The translations under genes and the position numbers were made by a program. The notes under the pieces were generated by a model that had not been told where the DNA came from, searched no databases, and saw nothing but the letters and a program-made list of their open reading frames with translations. A DNA stretch of 64,000 nucleotides from Prorocentrum cordatum (lineage: Eukaryota; Sar; Dinophyceae; Prorocentrales; Prorocentraceae), in contig CAUYUJ010014266.1 of NCBI GenBank assembly GCA_963575745.1, forward strand, positions 1-64,000, given 5' to 3'. Below, in pieces: positions 31,225 through 42,288 of the stretch; the stretch's first letter is position 1, and every line of letters begins with the position of its first letter.

Positions 31225-33729
31225 TCACTCCTTCTGCCAGTATTTCTTCTGGTCGTAGTGCCACGAGTCGGCAGAACGTGTTGGCGGCGCAGAAGGCCTC
31301 GGAGCCCACGATGACGAGGCGCCTCCTTTCTGCCAAGCTGGCGACTGAGACGCCGAAGGCTGGGCGCCTTTGCCAGAACCAGCGTATGGGGCTGGCCTCA
31401 CATGTTTGGACTTGTCTTTGTCCTTGCTGTATCCCTTGCCTTGGTCTCTCGGGAACCAACGGTTGTAGTCATAGTGGGACAAGAATTGCCATTCACGTTC
31501 TTTGTGGGCATGCCAATGCACATGGTCACGGTGCGCCCAGAAACCTACCACCTCGCCGCGCTCGGAGGTCTTCGGGTAATGCCGCATGGGGTCCCAGGCG
31601 CCATCGCCGTAGCCGGCAGCCATGGCTCCGCCGCGCGCGCGGTCATTGGCTGATCCCACGCGTTACCGTCTGGGGAACGCCTCGAGGGTTCGTCACCCGC
31701 CGATGCGGTTTGACCGCCAGCGGAGCGGGGGGACTCTGCGGCATCATCACCGACCCGAACGTCTGGGACGTTGGGCGGTCTAGGCGGGGAAGGCGGGGCC
31801 GGGAGGCCAGCTGGGCTTGGCCCTGCTGGCGATGCGGAAGCCACCGCCTGATCGGCTGGGCCGTCGGAAGGTTCGTCAGCGGCTTTCTCCTCGCGAAGTC
31901 GTGTCTCATGCTGTAGCTTCGCGTACCGAACGATACCCGTCGCGGCAGTGGTCACGTAGTGACCGAAGCGCCCGCTAGCCGCTAGCAGTGCGAAGGGGGC
32001 CTTGGTCGCAGTCTTGTTCGGGATTGGGCTCCAAGAATGGGCGCAGGAAAGCGACGGCGTCTTGCAATGCTCCGCCGTGGCGACGGAGCTCGGCACGACG
32101 CTCAGTGCAAAGGTCACGGGACCATGCTTCAAAGAGGTCATCGGCATTGACAGCCTAACGGATACGGCTGTCCAGCGCATATGCATCGAGGCGGCGCTGT
32201 TCGATGTTGACTCCGATGGCGGGCTCTCGAGTGCATATATCAGGCGTGGGATAGGCGATGCGATATCCTTCGTCGAGAAAACAATTGATGATCTCGCGAA
32301 CAATCACAAAGACGCGCATGACTCGAAGGTCGAGGTTGAGCTGTTCGACGGGAGTCCGCCAGCTCTGCTCAAGGGCCTCTTGCACCGCTGCAGGAACCAT
32401 ATGATCTTGCTCGCTCTTCAGGCGCGACAGGCGATGCCTGTCGGCCGTTCCCGTTCCCGGGTTATGGCACATGTGCTCCATAACATACTGAGATGCGACG
32501 CTGATGGCTTCCTGCTGCGACGTTGCTACGCGCAGGGTGCCGTCCTCGCGCCGAGGGGTCATCTGCTGGTCGGACGGGTCGAGGGTGATTTCCCCGTTCA
32601 GCCACCGCTGGGTGTGGCACCCGCGGACGGCATTGAAGTAAAGAGGAATTCGACTCGCGCCGTCTGTCAACTCGGCTTGGCCGGTGACAGGAGTAACAGC
32701 GCGTAGAGGGTGCATGGCGCAAATCTTGTTGCGCCCGGACACGGATTTTGACGAGCGAGCAGGGCGAGCAGTGAGCTGCTGCGCCCAAACGACAGGCGGA
32801 CGTCCACGATGGCTGGGCCATGTGGCGTCAGCTCCAGCACCCTGAGCGACAGGCATCCAGGGCGCAACCCCAGAAAGTGCATTGTACACGGTCTGGAGAG
32901 TCGGTACGAAGGTGCCTGCTCTTTGCTGGGCGTTTTCCCAGGAGCTCCAGCCACTTGATGAACCTTCTCTTGAGAGGTTCAATGTACTGGAAGAAAGGTC
33001 CATGGCGAGCCGGCGGCTGGGCCGCGACACAGTCTGGGACCCAGGCTGGAACACTAGCGGGGCGGCTGTTGCCAAAGGTTTGGCCGGCCGCAGCCATAAC
33101 GGTGTATCCACCGTTCGCCCACGTACGCTCCATTTTCAAATTGGCATGTCTGCCATGACGTCTGCTGACGCTTTGCCCTGTCGCTTTCGTCTCTCAAGAA
33201 TGTACTGGTCTTGTCGGTAGGGCAAATTATCATAATCATGGACGGTCAGCTCAAAGCCGTTATTCCACAGTGTATTTTCGATGGTATGCGACTGGAATGA
33301 CTGGAGCATATAGTTGTGCGCGACCAGGTACTTGTACTTCACGGCGTCGTTACAAAAGGGGCAACGGCCGAAGCCAGTGCGGACCCAATGCAGATGAGGG
33401 CAGAGGAACAGGCCGTCATCCATCCAGGGGACGGACTGAAGGAACTCAGCAGCCCTGTCAAGCCATTCGCGGAAGTCTGGCCGAAGCGCAACCGTCTCGT
33501 CGGTGTGAATCCAAGCTAGCATGGAATGGGCGTTGAACTCCACCTCGTACGGACAACTTTGTCGATATCGGTGAATCGAGGCACCTGGCGAGACACCAAT
33601 GCGCCGTCGCGGCGAACCCGGTACGAGAAACGGGTGAGGACACGGCCATTGAAAATTAACGCGAGTGGCCAATTCTCTCGGTGTGTTGGGAGCTGGTCCC
33701 ACAGACGGACTGTGTCCGCTGTGGGCCAC
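31225..33729 (-). CDS. Element 3'-terminal coding region, unknown
   Basis: Last part of the extra coding region. From about 33535 the frame reads VEFNAHSMLAWIHTDETVAL, a zinc-ribbon-like C-P-H-x2-W...C-P-F-C cluster (LFLCPHLHW, GFGRCPFCNDAVKYKY) and YILERRKRQGKASADVM. It hits a TGA at 33136-33138 and continues in the same frame to about 32155 (SDQQMTPRREDGTLRVATSQ, IVREIINCFLDEGYRIAYP). A shift at about 32010 leads into an acidic, Pro-rich stretch, and another near 31655 into a Trp/Tyr-rich tail (HYDYNRWFPRDQGKGYSKDK) ending KKYWQKE. No known family. The breaks look like recent decay of one long frame. Confidence 0.5.
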
Positions 33730-36470
33730 GACCCAATCGCAGCAGGCTGATTCGCCTCAGGGGCTTGGCCAATTTGGAACTCCTTGGGAGGAGCGCATTC
33801 ACCGTCCCTACGCTGGCTTAGCCAGGACGGAAAGTGTTCCCGAAGCTGCATGATCGGGTTCCGCTTGGTCGGAAGAAGGCGCAACAGGCCATAGTCCGAC
33901 TCGAAACAAAGCCCCGACCTGCTCTTGGGGTATTGAATGTCCCCGAGCAAAGATGCCTTCAACGCGTCCATGTCCGTAACGTGGAGAAGGGGGCCATGGC
34001 ACCTGGCTAGGCCAGGGTCATAGGGCGCAAACACTCTCTCAGTGGAAGCGACGAACGTGGAATGGCCCTGGCACGCTCTGTAGAAAACGGAAATGGGGCA
34101 CGCGGACCGTCCACCCGTCGTGTCAGGCCAGGCCTTAAATTCCCTCCAGTGTCGCAAGAGCGTCGCATCGCCAAGGCAAGCAATGGCGTCGGCATGGATG
34201 CCCAAGACTTCCACGGTCCCTGGCTGCAAAGCGGCTAGGCCGTGTACAGCTAGGGCCACAATTTGGAATTTGTATCCATCTTCTTGCATGTTGTCAATTA
34301 GGTCTCCCACATAGACCCAACCTCCCGAGGACCTGGCAGAATCGGGAAAATGTCTCGCGAGATACGCAGCACGCTTCCCGATGCGCTCCGCTGTCTCGTC
34401 CGCCCGATAGCTGTGGCGCCGCCAGAACCCCGTGCCGCCTAGGGCGGCCAGGTTGTCGGCGTCAGAGACGCCTGCGGCTAGCGGAGTTAGGGCCTTGTAG
34501 GCCCGAGACTCAAGTCCTACGGAGGTGTCGTCAGAATGAAAGGCTGCGCGAAGGTACTTGCTCGTCAGTTCAAACTGAGTGGGCTCGAGGTTGTCGGCGC
34601 CAAGCAATGCAAATGTGGGATCCTCGACGAGCTCCGTTATGTGTTTTAGCGTGTCAAAAGCACGCTCACGAAGGGCCTCGATCTTGGGAGGCGCAGGGCC
34701 AGTGGCATGGGCCCCCCGAATTCGCCGCTTCAACTGAGCCGCCGTGTTCTGTATAATTTGGGCCCGTTCGTTCGCTGAAAGGTAGAGGCTCTGACCCTTG
34801 CAGGTGTCGGCGTGGCCGACGACGACCTCGTCTCCGCCTTGGCGGGGCGGGCCATCTGTCGGGCGAGGCTGCCGCGCATCCGGAGAGGGCGGCAGGGCCT
34901 CACGACAAAAGAAGTTTGTCGCCGTAGGGCCGAGCCGACAGTCGTCATCATTTGCATAAGCCATCTCAGGGTCGTCCTGATATGGATTAGCGAGGTCGGC
35001 GATGGATGGGCTGGTCTCAGGAGGCTCCGGCATGTCTGGGCCACTCGGAGCTTCAACTGCTGAAGCGGGCTCCGCGGCGTCTTGGCCACCCGGAGCGGCG
35101 ACTGCTGGGGCCTCCTTCTCAGCGGACTCAGCCTCGGCATCGGGAGAGCTTTCGGGCTCCTTGGTAGGGGGCGCAGCCTCATGCCTCGCCTCGAGCTCAG
35201 ACTGCGCCGTGGCGACGACCTCCGTGTCAACCTCCATTGGTTCGCTTTTTATCACTGCGTCGCCCGCGCTGGCTGGGCCAGCCGGGCCTTCAGGCAGGAT
35301 AGGATCGTGCACTGCCTCCTCCGCCTTGGCTGGGCCAGGCGGAGCAGCGGCAGCAGGCTGCGTGTCAGGTGCCGCATTATCCACAACGGCTGGGCCCAGC
35401 GGGCCAGCTGGTGGGGGGGCGGGAGCTGCAAGCGTCGGAGCTGCTTGCGCGGCCTGGGCCGCTTCCTGACCTTCTGTGTTCTCAACCTTATCAAGTTCGG
35501 GAAGTTCCTCGGCCAAGGTGGCCGCTTCGTCCTCTGCTGATCGGGCAGATGCTGCGGACAGCATAGCTGCCTCAGCAACTGGCGCAGCAGGCGGGTCCCG
35601 CCCTTCCTCTGCCACGGCTGGGCCGGGCAAGGGCGCTGGCACTTCCTCTGCCGCGGCTGGGCCGGGCAGAGGTGTTGGCACTTCCTCTGCCACGGCTGGG
35701 CCAGGCAGAGGTGTTGGCGGCATAGGTACCGTAGGCCCACCCGTGGGCGCGCCGCTCCATCTACGAGGCCGTGAACTGTCGCTCGGGGCTGATACTTCAG
35801 GAGTGGGGCTGAAATCAGGTACCTTATCACGGATAGCTTCTACGACGGCGGCTGCATATTTCTTCCACGGAGCAGAGTAGCCGCCTGGTTCATGCCGGTT
35901 CCTATTCTTGACAAGCATGTACTTAGACTGTGAGTGAGAGACGATGTCAACCTCCATGTCATCTAAATCGTCTAGGTCAATCGCGGTCGGTTGTCCACTG
36001 GAGGTGGCACGCCTCCACTCACTGAACCAGTCGCGTTCTCGCTTGAGGGCCTTGCGGGCGCGATTGTCCCCGTCGCCAAAGTGGGCATGCGAAACCTCAC
36101 GAATGGAATTGATCATGCGGGCTGCGGCGTCGCCCCCCTCTGGTGCCTGCGACTCCTCTGATGAAGGACCCTCGGCCGAGTGAGGCGAGGGAGGGGCCAC
36201 TGGGTCGGCCAAACCCGCGGTGCCTCCGGGGCGGTTAGAGCCCTCATCCTTGGCGACCCCAGCCTTCGCCGCAGCGACCTCAGCCTTCGCCGCGGCGACC
36301 TCAGCCTTCGCCGATGGACCTGCCCCGACACCGCCTTGGGCGGGCGGGGGCGTCCGAGGTGCAGGCTTGGGCGGTGGCTGCGGAGGCGCACGAGTGGGCG
36401 CGGCGTTGGCCTTCTGTAGCCGGAAGTCGGTGCATGATGGGGACCGAACGGTACGACGCGGAGGCACGAG
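33516..36470 (-). CDS. Pro/Ala-rich protein with Tpt1/KptA-like domain
   Basis: This frame belongs to an ORF open from 36848 to 33516; its first 130 or so codons are an out-of-frame reading of the upstream repeat, so the true start of this segment is near 36470. It continues as an acidic Pro/Ala-rich linker with three AVAEEVPxPLPGP-type repeats, then a globular C-terminal part. There, residues about 830-985 match the layout of RNA 2'-phosphotransferase. YLARHFP with R832-H833 is followed by GGWVYVGDLI, then YRACQGHS (R924), then LLHVTDMDALKASLL (H956) and a following Arg-rich stretch. In Tpt1/KptA an Arg-His pair, RAxQGHS and HGT blocks occur in this order and transfer the splice-junction 2'-phosphate to NAD. 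The HGT block reads HVT here. Function is inferred from motifs only. A frameshift near 33530 joins it to the next segment. Confidence 0.5.
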   Translation of the reverse strand, partial: LVPPRRTVRSPSCTDFRLQKANAAPTRAPPQPPPKPAPRTPPPAQGGVGAGPSAKAEVAAAKAEVAAAKAGVAKDEGSNRPGGTAGLADPVAPPSPHSAEGPSSEESQAPEGGDAAARMINSIREVSHAHFGDGDNRARKALKRERDWFSEWRRATSSGQPTAIDLDDLDDMEVDIVSHSQSKYMLVKNRNRHEPGGYSAPWKKYAAAVVEAIRDKVPDFSPTPEVSAPSDSSRPRRWSGAPTGGPTVPMPPTPLPGPAVAEEVPTPLPGPAAAEEVPAPLPGPAVAEEGRDPPAAPVAEAAMLSAASARSAEDEAATLAEELPELDKVENTEGQEAAQAAQAAPTLAAPAPPPAGPLGPAVVDNAAPDTQPAAAAPPGPAKAEEAVHDPILPEGPAGPASAGDAVIKSEPMEVDTEVVATAQSELEARHEAAPPTKEPESSPDAEAESAEKEAPAVAAPGGQDAAEPASAVEAPSGPDMPEPPETSPSIADLANPYQDDPEMAYANDDDCRLGPTATNFFCREALPPSPDARQPRPTDGPPRQGGDEVVVGHADTCKGQSLYLSANERAQIIQNTAAQLKRRIRGAHATGPAPPKIEALRERAFDTLKHITELVEDPTFALLGADNLEPTQFELTSKYLRAAFHSDDTSVGLESRAYKALTPLAAGVSDADNLAALGGTGFWRRHSYRADETAERIGKRAAYLARHFPDSARSSGGWVYVGDLIDNMQEDGYKFQIVALAVHGLAALQPGTVEVLGIHADAIACLGDATLLRHWREFKAWPDTTGGRSACPISVFYRACQGHSTFVASTERVFAPYDPGLARCHGPLLHVTDMDALKASLLGDIQYPKSRSGLCFESDYGLLRLLPTKRNPIMQLREHFPSWLSQRRDGECAPPKEFQIGQAPEANQPAAIGSWPTADTVRLWDQLPTHRENWPLALIFNGRVLTRFSYRVRRDGALVSRQVPRFTDIDKVVRTRWSSTPIPC

Positions 36471-37449
36471 CGGAGGCGGGGGACGGGACCTGGGCACCCT
36501 GGGGTGTGGGCCAGGCCAATGGCTGTTCCGCCTTCGGTGCGGCGCCCGCCGGCTTGGCTGGTGGCTGCTCCGCTTTTGGCGCGGCGCTCGCCGGCTTGGC
36601 CGGAGGCTGCTCCGCTTTTGGCACGGCGCTCGCCGGCTTGGCCGGTGTCTGCTCCGCTTTTGGCATGACGCTCGCCGGCTTGGCCGGTGGCTGTTCCGCC
36701 TTTGGCGCGGCCGAAGCCGCAGGCAGCGCGGGGAATTCTTCAGGTGCAAAGGAGGCAGAGGCGCCGGACGGCTTGGCCGCCTGCGCCCGGGCATCAGCCT
36801 CGGCCTTGGTGGCCAATGCCTTGTCTTTGGCCTTTGCTTTGTTGGCATGAGCGATCGCGACGGAGCTTTCCGAGGCTTCAGCTTTGTGCAACGGGTTGAT
36901 CCTGGTCATAACTACACCCTTTCTGTCAAGCCATGGCCAAATGACGTCGAAATCTGCGCGATATGCACGATATGGGCCACGCTCCTGTTGCCACTTGATG
37001 GGCCCCAGGCCCGGCACCCATTTGCTCTGCGCCTCGCGGACTTGGTCCGCGGCGGCTGTCCTCGCTGCGTCGCGATGACGTTCAACCCCGAAGTCTAGCT
37101 CCAGGGCGTAGTTCTCTTTTCTGGCGACGTGCTGCAGGAGGGACCAGCCCTCCAGGACATGAAGAGCCGCGGGCGTCCAATGGTACAAACGGAGTTCGCT
37201 TAACACGATCTGGGTCGCGTCAAGCGTGCAATATTGTGTGGGCTTGCCCTTGATCGATTTGGGCTTCCCATAGAAAGTGATCTCCGCTGTTACCCAGATG
37301 CCGTCTCCAAAGGTTTCCTCGGCGACAGCATAAGTTGTATGTGTTGTGGGGTCGCCGTCAACCGGAGGGAAAGAATACGCGCCCACTTGTCCACCTTTAA
37401 CGCCCCCGCCGTAGCGGGGATCTGATGGCAGCAGCTGGTGGCCTTCCAA
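36301..37449 (-). CDS. KAEQPPAKP-repeat protein, N-terminal part of the same frame
   Basis: Open frame following an in-frame TAA at 37489-37491; the sequence on both sides of that stop (DEDAGVE and AAPRYAVNALHAILEGHQLL) is protein-like. An N-terminal globular part (TQYCTLDATQIVLSELRLYH, YRADFDVIWPWLDRKGVVM) is followed by a Lys/Ala helix and five near-perfect repeats of about 14 residues, consensus PKAEQPPAKPASA. Each repeat carries a CCGGC-TTG-GCCGG hairpin in its DNA. The frame must shift near 36470 to continue into the Tpt1-like segment. Function unknown. Confidence 0.5.
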   Translation of the reverse strand: MEGHQLLPSDPRYGGGVKGGQVGAYSFPPVDGDPTTHTTYAVAEETFGDGIWVTAEITFYGKPKSIKGKPTQYCTLDATQIVLSELRLYHWTPAALHVLEGWSLLQHVARKENYALELDFGVERHRDAARTAAADQVREAQSKWVPGLGPIKWQQERGPYRAYRADFDVIWPWLDRKGVVMTRINPLHKAEASESSVAIAHANKAKAKDKALATKAEADARAQAAKPSGASASFAPEEFPALPAASAAPKAEQPPAKPASVMPKAEQTPAKPASAVPKAEQPPAKPASAAPKAEQPPAKPAGAAPKAEQPLAWPTPQGAQVPSPASARASASYRSVPIMHRLPATEGQRRAHSCASAATAQACTSDAPARPRRCRGRSIGEG

Positions 37450-37488
37450 TATCGCGTGGAGGGCATTGACGGCGTACCGTGGGGCTGC

Positions 37489-38570
37489 TTATTCCACCCC
37501 CGCGTCCTCATCTGTGACCTCATTTAGCTTTTCTTTCGTGACGAAGAGGGGCACAGTGAGCTGCGCACAGCGTGCGTTCCCTGCCTTGTGGGTCTTGGTT
37601 GACAGCTTCGCCCAAATCAGGCGATCGGCAACTGTGGCCTCAGGGTCTTCGCGGGTGCGGTCAGCCTTGTTGACGAAGAACCGTGCCCAATTAGGAACAA
37701 TATAAGAAGGCTCGAGAGGAGGGGTCTTAGTGGACGTCTGCAGCATCTGGTGACCCAACCAAGCTTCAGCCTTGGCATGCTTTTGGAGGGTCTTGAATGC
37801 AGCACCGCGGTCCGGTTCTCTCCAGGCCAACAAAGCTTCAACTCGGTCTTCGAACTTTTCCCCTGGCCAACAGTTCGTTGCGCTCATCGGCCTGTTAAGG
37901 TTGCCGCTGCGCACGGTGAACGGTTTGAGAAAATCGAGCTGCTGTTGCTCTCTGGCTAATGGATTAACATAAGCCAAATTCATGGCGGTCTGGTACAACA
38001 GGTGTACAGGCCAATCAAACTCCCAATCGTTGTCCTTGTCGTGATTGCCGCCCTCTTTAAGACGCCTGGGGAAACCTCGTCCCCCGAGTTTTCCTGATCC
38101 GCTGGCAGGGCAGCGCTGGCGGATGCTGTGCTCAGCCTTTTCGCCGGGCGTCATGGCATCCTCAATGCAAGTCACGGGAGCAAGAGCAGGTGCGCGGAGC
38201 GGCTGGGCCGCCCGCTCGTCACCCGAGGCGGCTTGGCCGCTGGGTTGGACAGTAGGCACGCGTTGAGCCAGCTCTTCTATCACGGCACGCATGTGTTGAT
38301 CATTCACAACGCCCTCCGACGGCGATCGGAGGCGTCCCCCTGTCGGGGGCATGCCTGGGCAAAAAGGGGGATATCGTGGCAAGGAAAAGCGCAAGTCCTG
38401 CCGTGCAGTAAGGCCCTCGTGATCTTCACCTCGTCTGAGAAAACTAACGCAGTTGTCTGAAAGCTTGGAATGCATGACCCCTTCCCCAGATCCGTCTTGG
38501 ACGGCAGGGAACTTCGAGGGGTCGAGAGGTAGCCGAAAAGGACGAGTGTTGAACACGGAGACTGAGGCAC
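37489..38570 (-). CDS. Unknown element ORF, C-terminal part
   Basis: Continues the upstream frame after a shift at about 38560-38575. Landmarks are SVFNTRPFRLPLDPSKFPAV, DNCVSFLRRGEDHEGLTARQ, FDWPVHLLYQTAMNLAYVNP and VADRLIWAKLSTKTHKAGN. It ends at TAA 37489-37491, which is itself followed by more coding sequence in frame. No family is recognised. Confidence 0.5.
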
Positions 38571-40664
38571 GTTAGCATCAGTGGGGCTCCAATCGTGCCA
38601 GTACTTGACTAGCTCTCCGAAGGTGGCCTCCACTGCTGTGTGCCCGTCCTCTCGCTTGTTCGGCGAGGGCTTGCCCCCCGCTGCGGCTGGGCCGCCGGAA
38701 GGTCGGCAAAAGAACAGAGCGGCGAGCCTCGCGGCCTTCAACAGATGTTCCGTAAACATCTCGGCCGCCGTGCAACTCACCATTTGTCCGTCTTTTTGGA
38801 TATTGTAGTCAGTGCGAGCTGACAGGAGATGGTGCGAGTCGCCAGTGGGATGATGCAACTGTCGGTAAAGGCACGCACCGTCAAGAATCATGATGCGTGG
38901 CTCCACCCCCGCGGCCTTGTAGTCCTCAATCCGACGGTTCATCTGAGTTCGGACAAGAGCGGCCACATCGTCCCATAGTGGGTCAACTTTGAAGCTGCCC
39001 TCTGGGGACTGCCAGCACCTGTGATCTCCGCCAATGTACAAGATCTCGATCGTGCCATCGTGCGAGCGCTTAACGGCATCGTCTATGATGCGATCGGCGG
39101 TCTCGAGCATAAGACGGAGGGCTCCAGCGAGCCTCGTCGGGTTCTCGGGCCGAGCGGGCGCCCTGGACTTACCCTCCGCACGAATGCCAAGTAAGTTGTA
39201 TGTTCCAGGATCGGCAGTGTCGTTGAAGGACCAAAAGACGAAACGCACTGGTGTATGGACGCCTGTTTTGTAATGTTCATGCCCTGAGTCCGACCAGCTA
39301 TGTGTCTTGGAGGACTCCCGGAGGTCTGGGCCTCGACAGCCTCCTTTGACGCTAGCGGACACGCCATGAATGTGGTCACCCAAGAAATGCGGAATGCGGA
39401 ACCCTGGCGTGACATTATTGCCGGCCGCCGTTTTGAACGAGACCGTTGGGTCGGAGACAAGATGAGCAACACAGGGCCCGAACTTGTACTTCTTCGAAGC
39501 TTTCATCTTGCACAAAGGGTGGAAAAAGTTCTTGGGGGCCTGTCCAGTCTTTGCCATGGCCGCAATGTCCTCGCCAATAAAGGGCACCCAGGTGTGCCCG
39601 TTCTGGCGGGCAACCTGAGTTATGGCCTGGCACATCTCCTGGAATGACAAATTGTTCGCCCAGGCCTTCAGGCGAGGATCAGTCACGTCAACATAAAGTT
39701 GAAGGAACTCCGTCACGCGTGCGTCCCACTCGAACGAGGGCGCCTTGACATCTTCGGCGTAATTACCCTTGTTCCCATGGTAATCGAGAACATTCCAGGC
39801 ACCACGCCCAAGGTAGGGCGGGCCCTGGCCGTCATCATCGATTTCCATGGGCACTGGGTCAGGAGGCCCGCCTCCGCCGTCGCCCCCAGGGGGGCCGCCA
39901 GAGGGCGGAGGGTCTCCAGCAGGAGGGCCACCTGAGCCAGGCGGAGCTCCTCCACCATCGGCTGGGCCGGGGGAGGAGCCACCGCCGACCCCGCCTTCGG
40001 CTTGGCCGGGCGGGGCAGCTGCACCTGAGGTCGACCCTGCGGGTTGCCCGCCGGCCGCCTGACGCCCAACTCCTTGAGCATCAGGAGGCTTAGGTGGCAA
40101 CGGGTGAAGCGGTGGAGGCGCCGTCGCGGTGTTCACACGCTTGCTGGCCGGGCCGACTGGGTCGGCCGGTCGCTGCTCGCGCAATCTCCGTCCTTGCGGC
40201 GCCTTCCTGCAACGCGGCAGATGCTTCTCTAAGCTCTGGGCCTCTCCTTTGAGGCCACAGCCATATGGGCAGGACGCAGTGAGGAGTGGGTCGACGACAG
40301 GGTCATCGCTCTCCTCCTCGCGAGGCTCCTCAGGAGGCGCCTCGGGTTCAGGCTCTAGGGGAGCTTCGGGCCGCCGCGGCTTCTCGCTCGCAACGACTGG
40401 GTCGCGCGAGCGAGCCGTTTCGGCTGCGGCGTTTGCCGCGATGCATTGTTCTCCGCGCTCGCCAGCACTCGATCCAAGCCCTAAGCGCCCGAGCCATGCT
40501 TGAAAATCCGGAGGGCGCGTATACCGAGTGAGAGCCATGCGCCAGGCCCTGGCCTGGTCGGGGAAAGATTGAAAGTAATTGGATCTGGCTGATTCGGCGA
40601 GGGCCTCCTCAACCACGTGAACTGGCTTGCGGAGGTGGCCCTTGGTTGACAACGGGCAGAGCAA
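38560..40664 (-). CDS. Unknown element ORF with zinc-finger-like and Pro/Gly-rich regions
   Basis: Large open frame (about 700 codons before the shift). The start listed is a TTG; the real frame enters through a shift at about 40600-40660 from the preceding ORF. Landmarks in order are a helical N-terminus (SNYFQSFPDQARAWRMALTR), a C-x3-C-x11-H-x3-C cluster (CPYGCGLKG...KHLPRC), a long Pro/Gly-rich linker, then a globular part with QLYVDVTDPRLKAWANNLSF, EILYIGGDHRCW and GVEPRIMILDGACLYRQLHH. The GGDH and GDSHHL motifs faintly recall blocks III and V of SGNH hydrolases, but no block I is evident, so I do not assign that. Confidence 0.5.
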
Positions 40665-42288
40665 ACATGGTACCCCACCCGTCCCCTACGTCTTGGCCGC
40701 GGGGCGGAGAGTGCATTGATGGGCCCCAAATGTTCATCCAAACGATAGGAGAGCCCTCAGTCACAGTGTCCACCACTGGGACGCAGACGAAGTCGCCGCA
40801 TCCCGTGATGCACCGATTGGATTGGCCAACGGTGGGGCCGACAACTTCGCCTCTCCTGAGCTCACGGACAAAACGGTCGTTCTGCCCTGGCTCTGCGGTG
40901 TACAGCTTGCAGACCATCTTCGTGGCGTCGTCGGGGTACGATTGAACATGAGTGCCCTCGGGAATCTGGGAAATCTTAGGAGGAACGCAGTCGAAGCGGC
41001 GCGAGGCCTTTCTATCGAACATCGTCCAATGGACGACCCACGGGTCCTGCGAGACACTGGAAAGCAAAAGACCGTAGATCGTCTGTGAGTTGGCGGTCAG
41101 GTCAGCCTTTAACGCGGTAGCGACTTGGTCGCCCCGCGAATGACTGACGTCATGCCGCTCCACTGTGTAGCGCCAGCTCCACCCCTTGGGCGGTCTTCGC
41201 AGAGCGCCCGCACCATCGCCAGGCCAGGCACTCCAACAGCGAAAGAGGAGCGGCTCCTCATGGAAAATACGCTTCCCGCGCGAGCAGCTAATGGACTTTT
41301 CATCGCGCACTTCTTGCCTGCCCAGTCAGCGTGCTAGCTCGCTCCTCCCCTCCCGGCTGGGCCGGTGAGGATGCGGCGGCCTTTTGACCGGCTTGTAATT
41401 ATTGAAGGCGCTACGCGGGGCAAGTGAGTGGGCACAGCTGCGATCATGGCCGCAGACATCCTGGCCGGACGAACTGCGCCAACACTTCTGGCAGCAATGC
41501 CCGACCCACTCGGGGTCGTGCCGCGACGGGATCCGATCGAGGTTCGTCCACCAAGGGCCTTCCATGAAACGGCAACCTGGAGACTGACAGAACCGTGCGT
41601 CGACCCATGCACCCTTGCCGGGCCTGTCGTCCCTGGCTTGCTTCGCGGCATCTACTGCGCTACAAACCAGGGGCCAAAGCTGGACACGACCCGCAACGTC
41701 TTGCGCTTGGCGCTTGACTGAGAGGGGGTCGTCTATCATGCCCTGCATTGTCAGCCTAACAGGGTCTTTGGCCGCGGACGCAGCTTTCTTTTGGGCTGCA
41801 ATTTCCGCTGGGTGAAACTCGACGCCCCCCTCCATCACGAGGTCTTCCTCCATCGTAATGTCGACGGGGCTGACGGGGGCAGGTGACCTCCCGACCGGCT
41901 GGGCCGACGGAGCGGCGTCCCCAATCGGCTGTGCCGATGGGGTCGCCGTTCGGCCCACGGTGAGAGGGGCCTGTCGCTTCTGTCCGGCTAGGGACTCACC
42001 ACCATCGGACTGGTCCGTGGCGGGGTCAAACATGATGTCATCTGAGCATGCCGATGTCATGGCGCCCCCTGGCGGCTGGGCCGCTGGGATATCCAGCGGT
42101 TGACGCGCGGGGTCGGCCAGTGACCAATCGGTCGCGGGGAGGCCGCAGCAGGCAAGGCCCGCGCAGCCGCAGCGGGGCGGCGGCGCGATCCGAGGGGAGG
42201 CCCGCCGGCGGTCGGCCCGCGCAAGCTCTGGAGACAAAACGGCAGCGGCACAGATGGAAGTGGAAGAAGAGGCAGGACGATGTCGGGA
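40609..42288 (-). CDS. Cys/His-rich element ORF, broken by TGA
   Basis: One frame runs from the TGA at 42289-42291 to 40609, cut by TGA 41326-41328 and resuming as LGRQEVRDEKSISCSRGKR. A plausible in-frame ATG is near 42060. The middle holds a metal-binding-looking cluster: CQSPGCRFMEGPWW, HDPEWVGHCCQKCW and DVCGHDRSCAHSL. The downstream part (HDVSHSRGDQVATALKADL, DDATKMVCKLYTAEPGQND) is globular and unknown. The Pro/Gln-rich N-terminal linker contains several of the TKG-loop hairpins. Confidence 0.5.

Noticed and set aside
38560-40664. SGNH-hydrolase assignment for the Pro/Gly-rich element ORF
   Set aside because: GGDH and D-S-H-H motifs are suggestive, but no nucleophile block is visible and the order could be coincidental.
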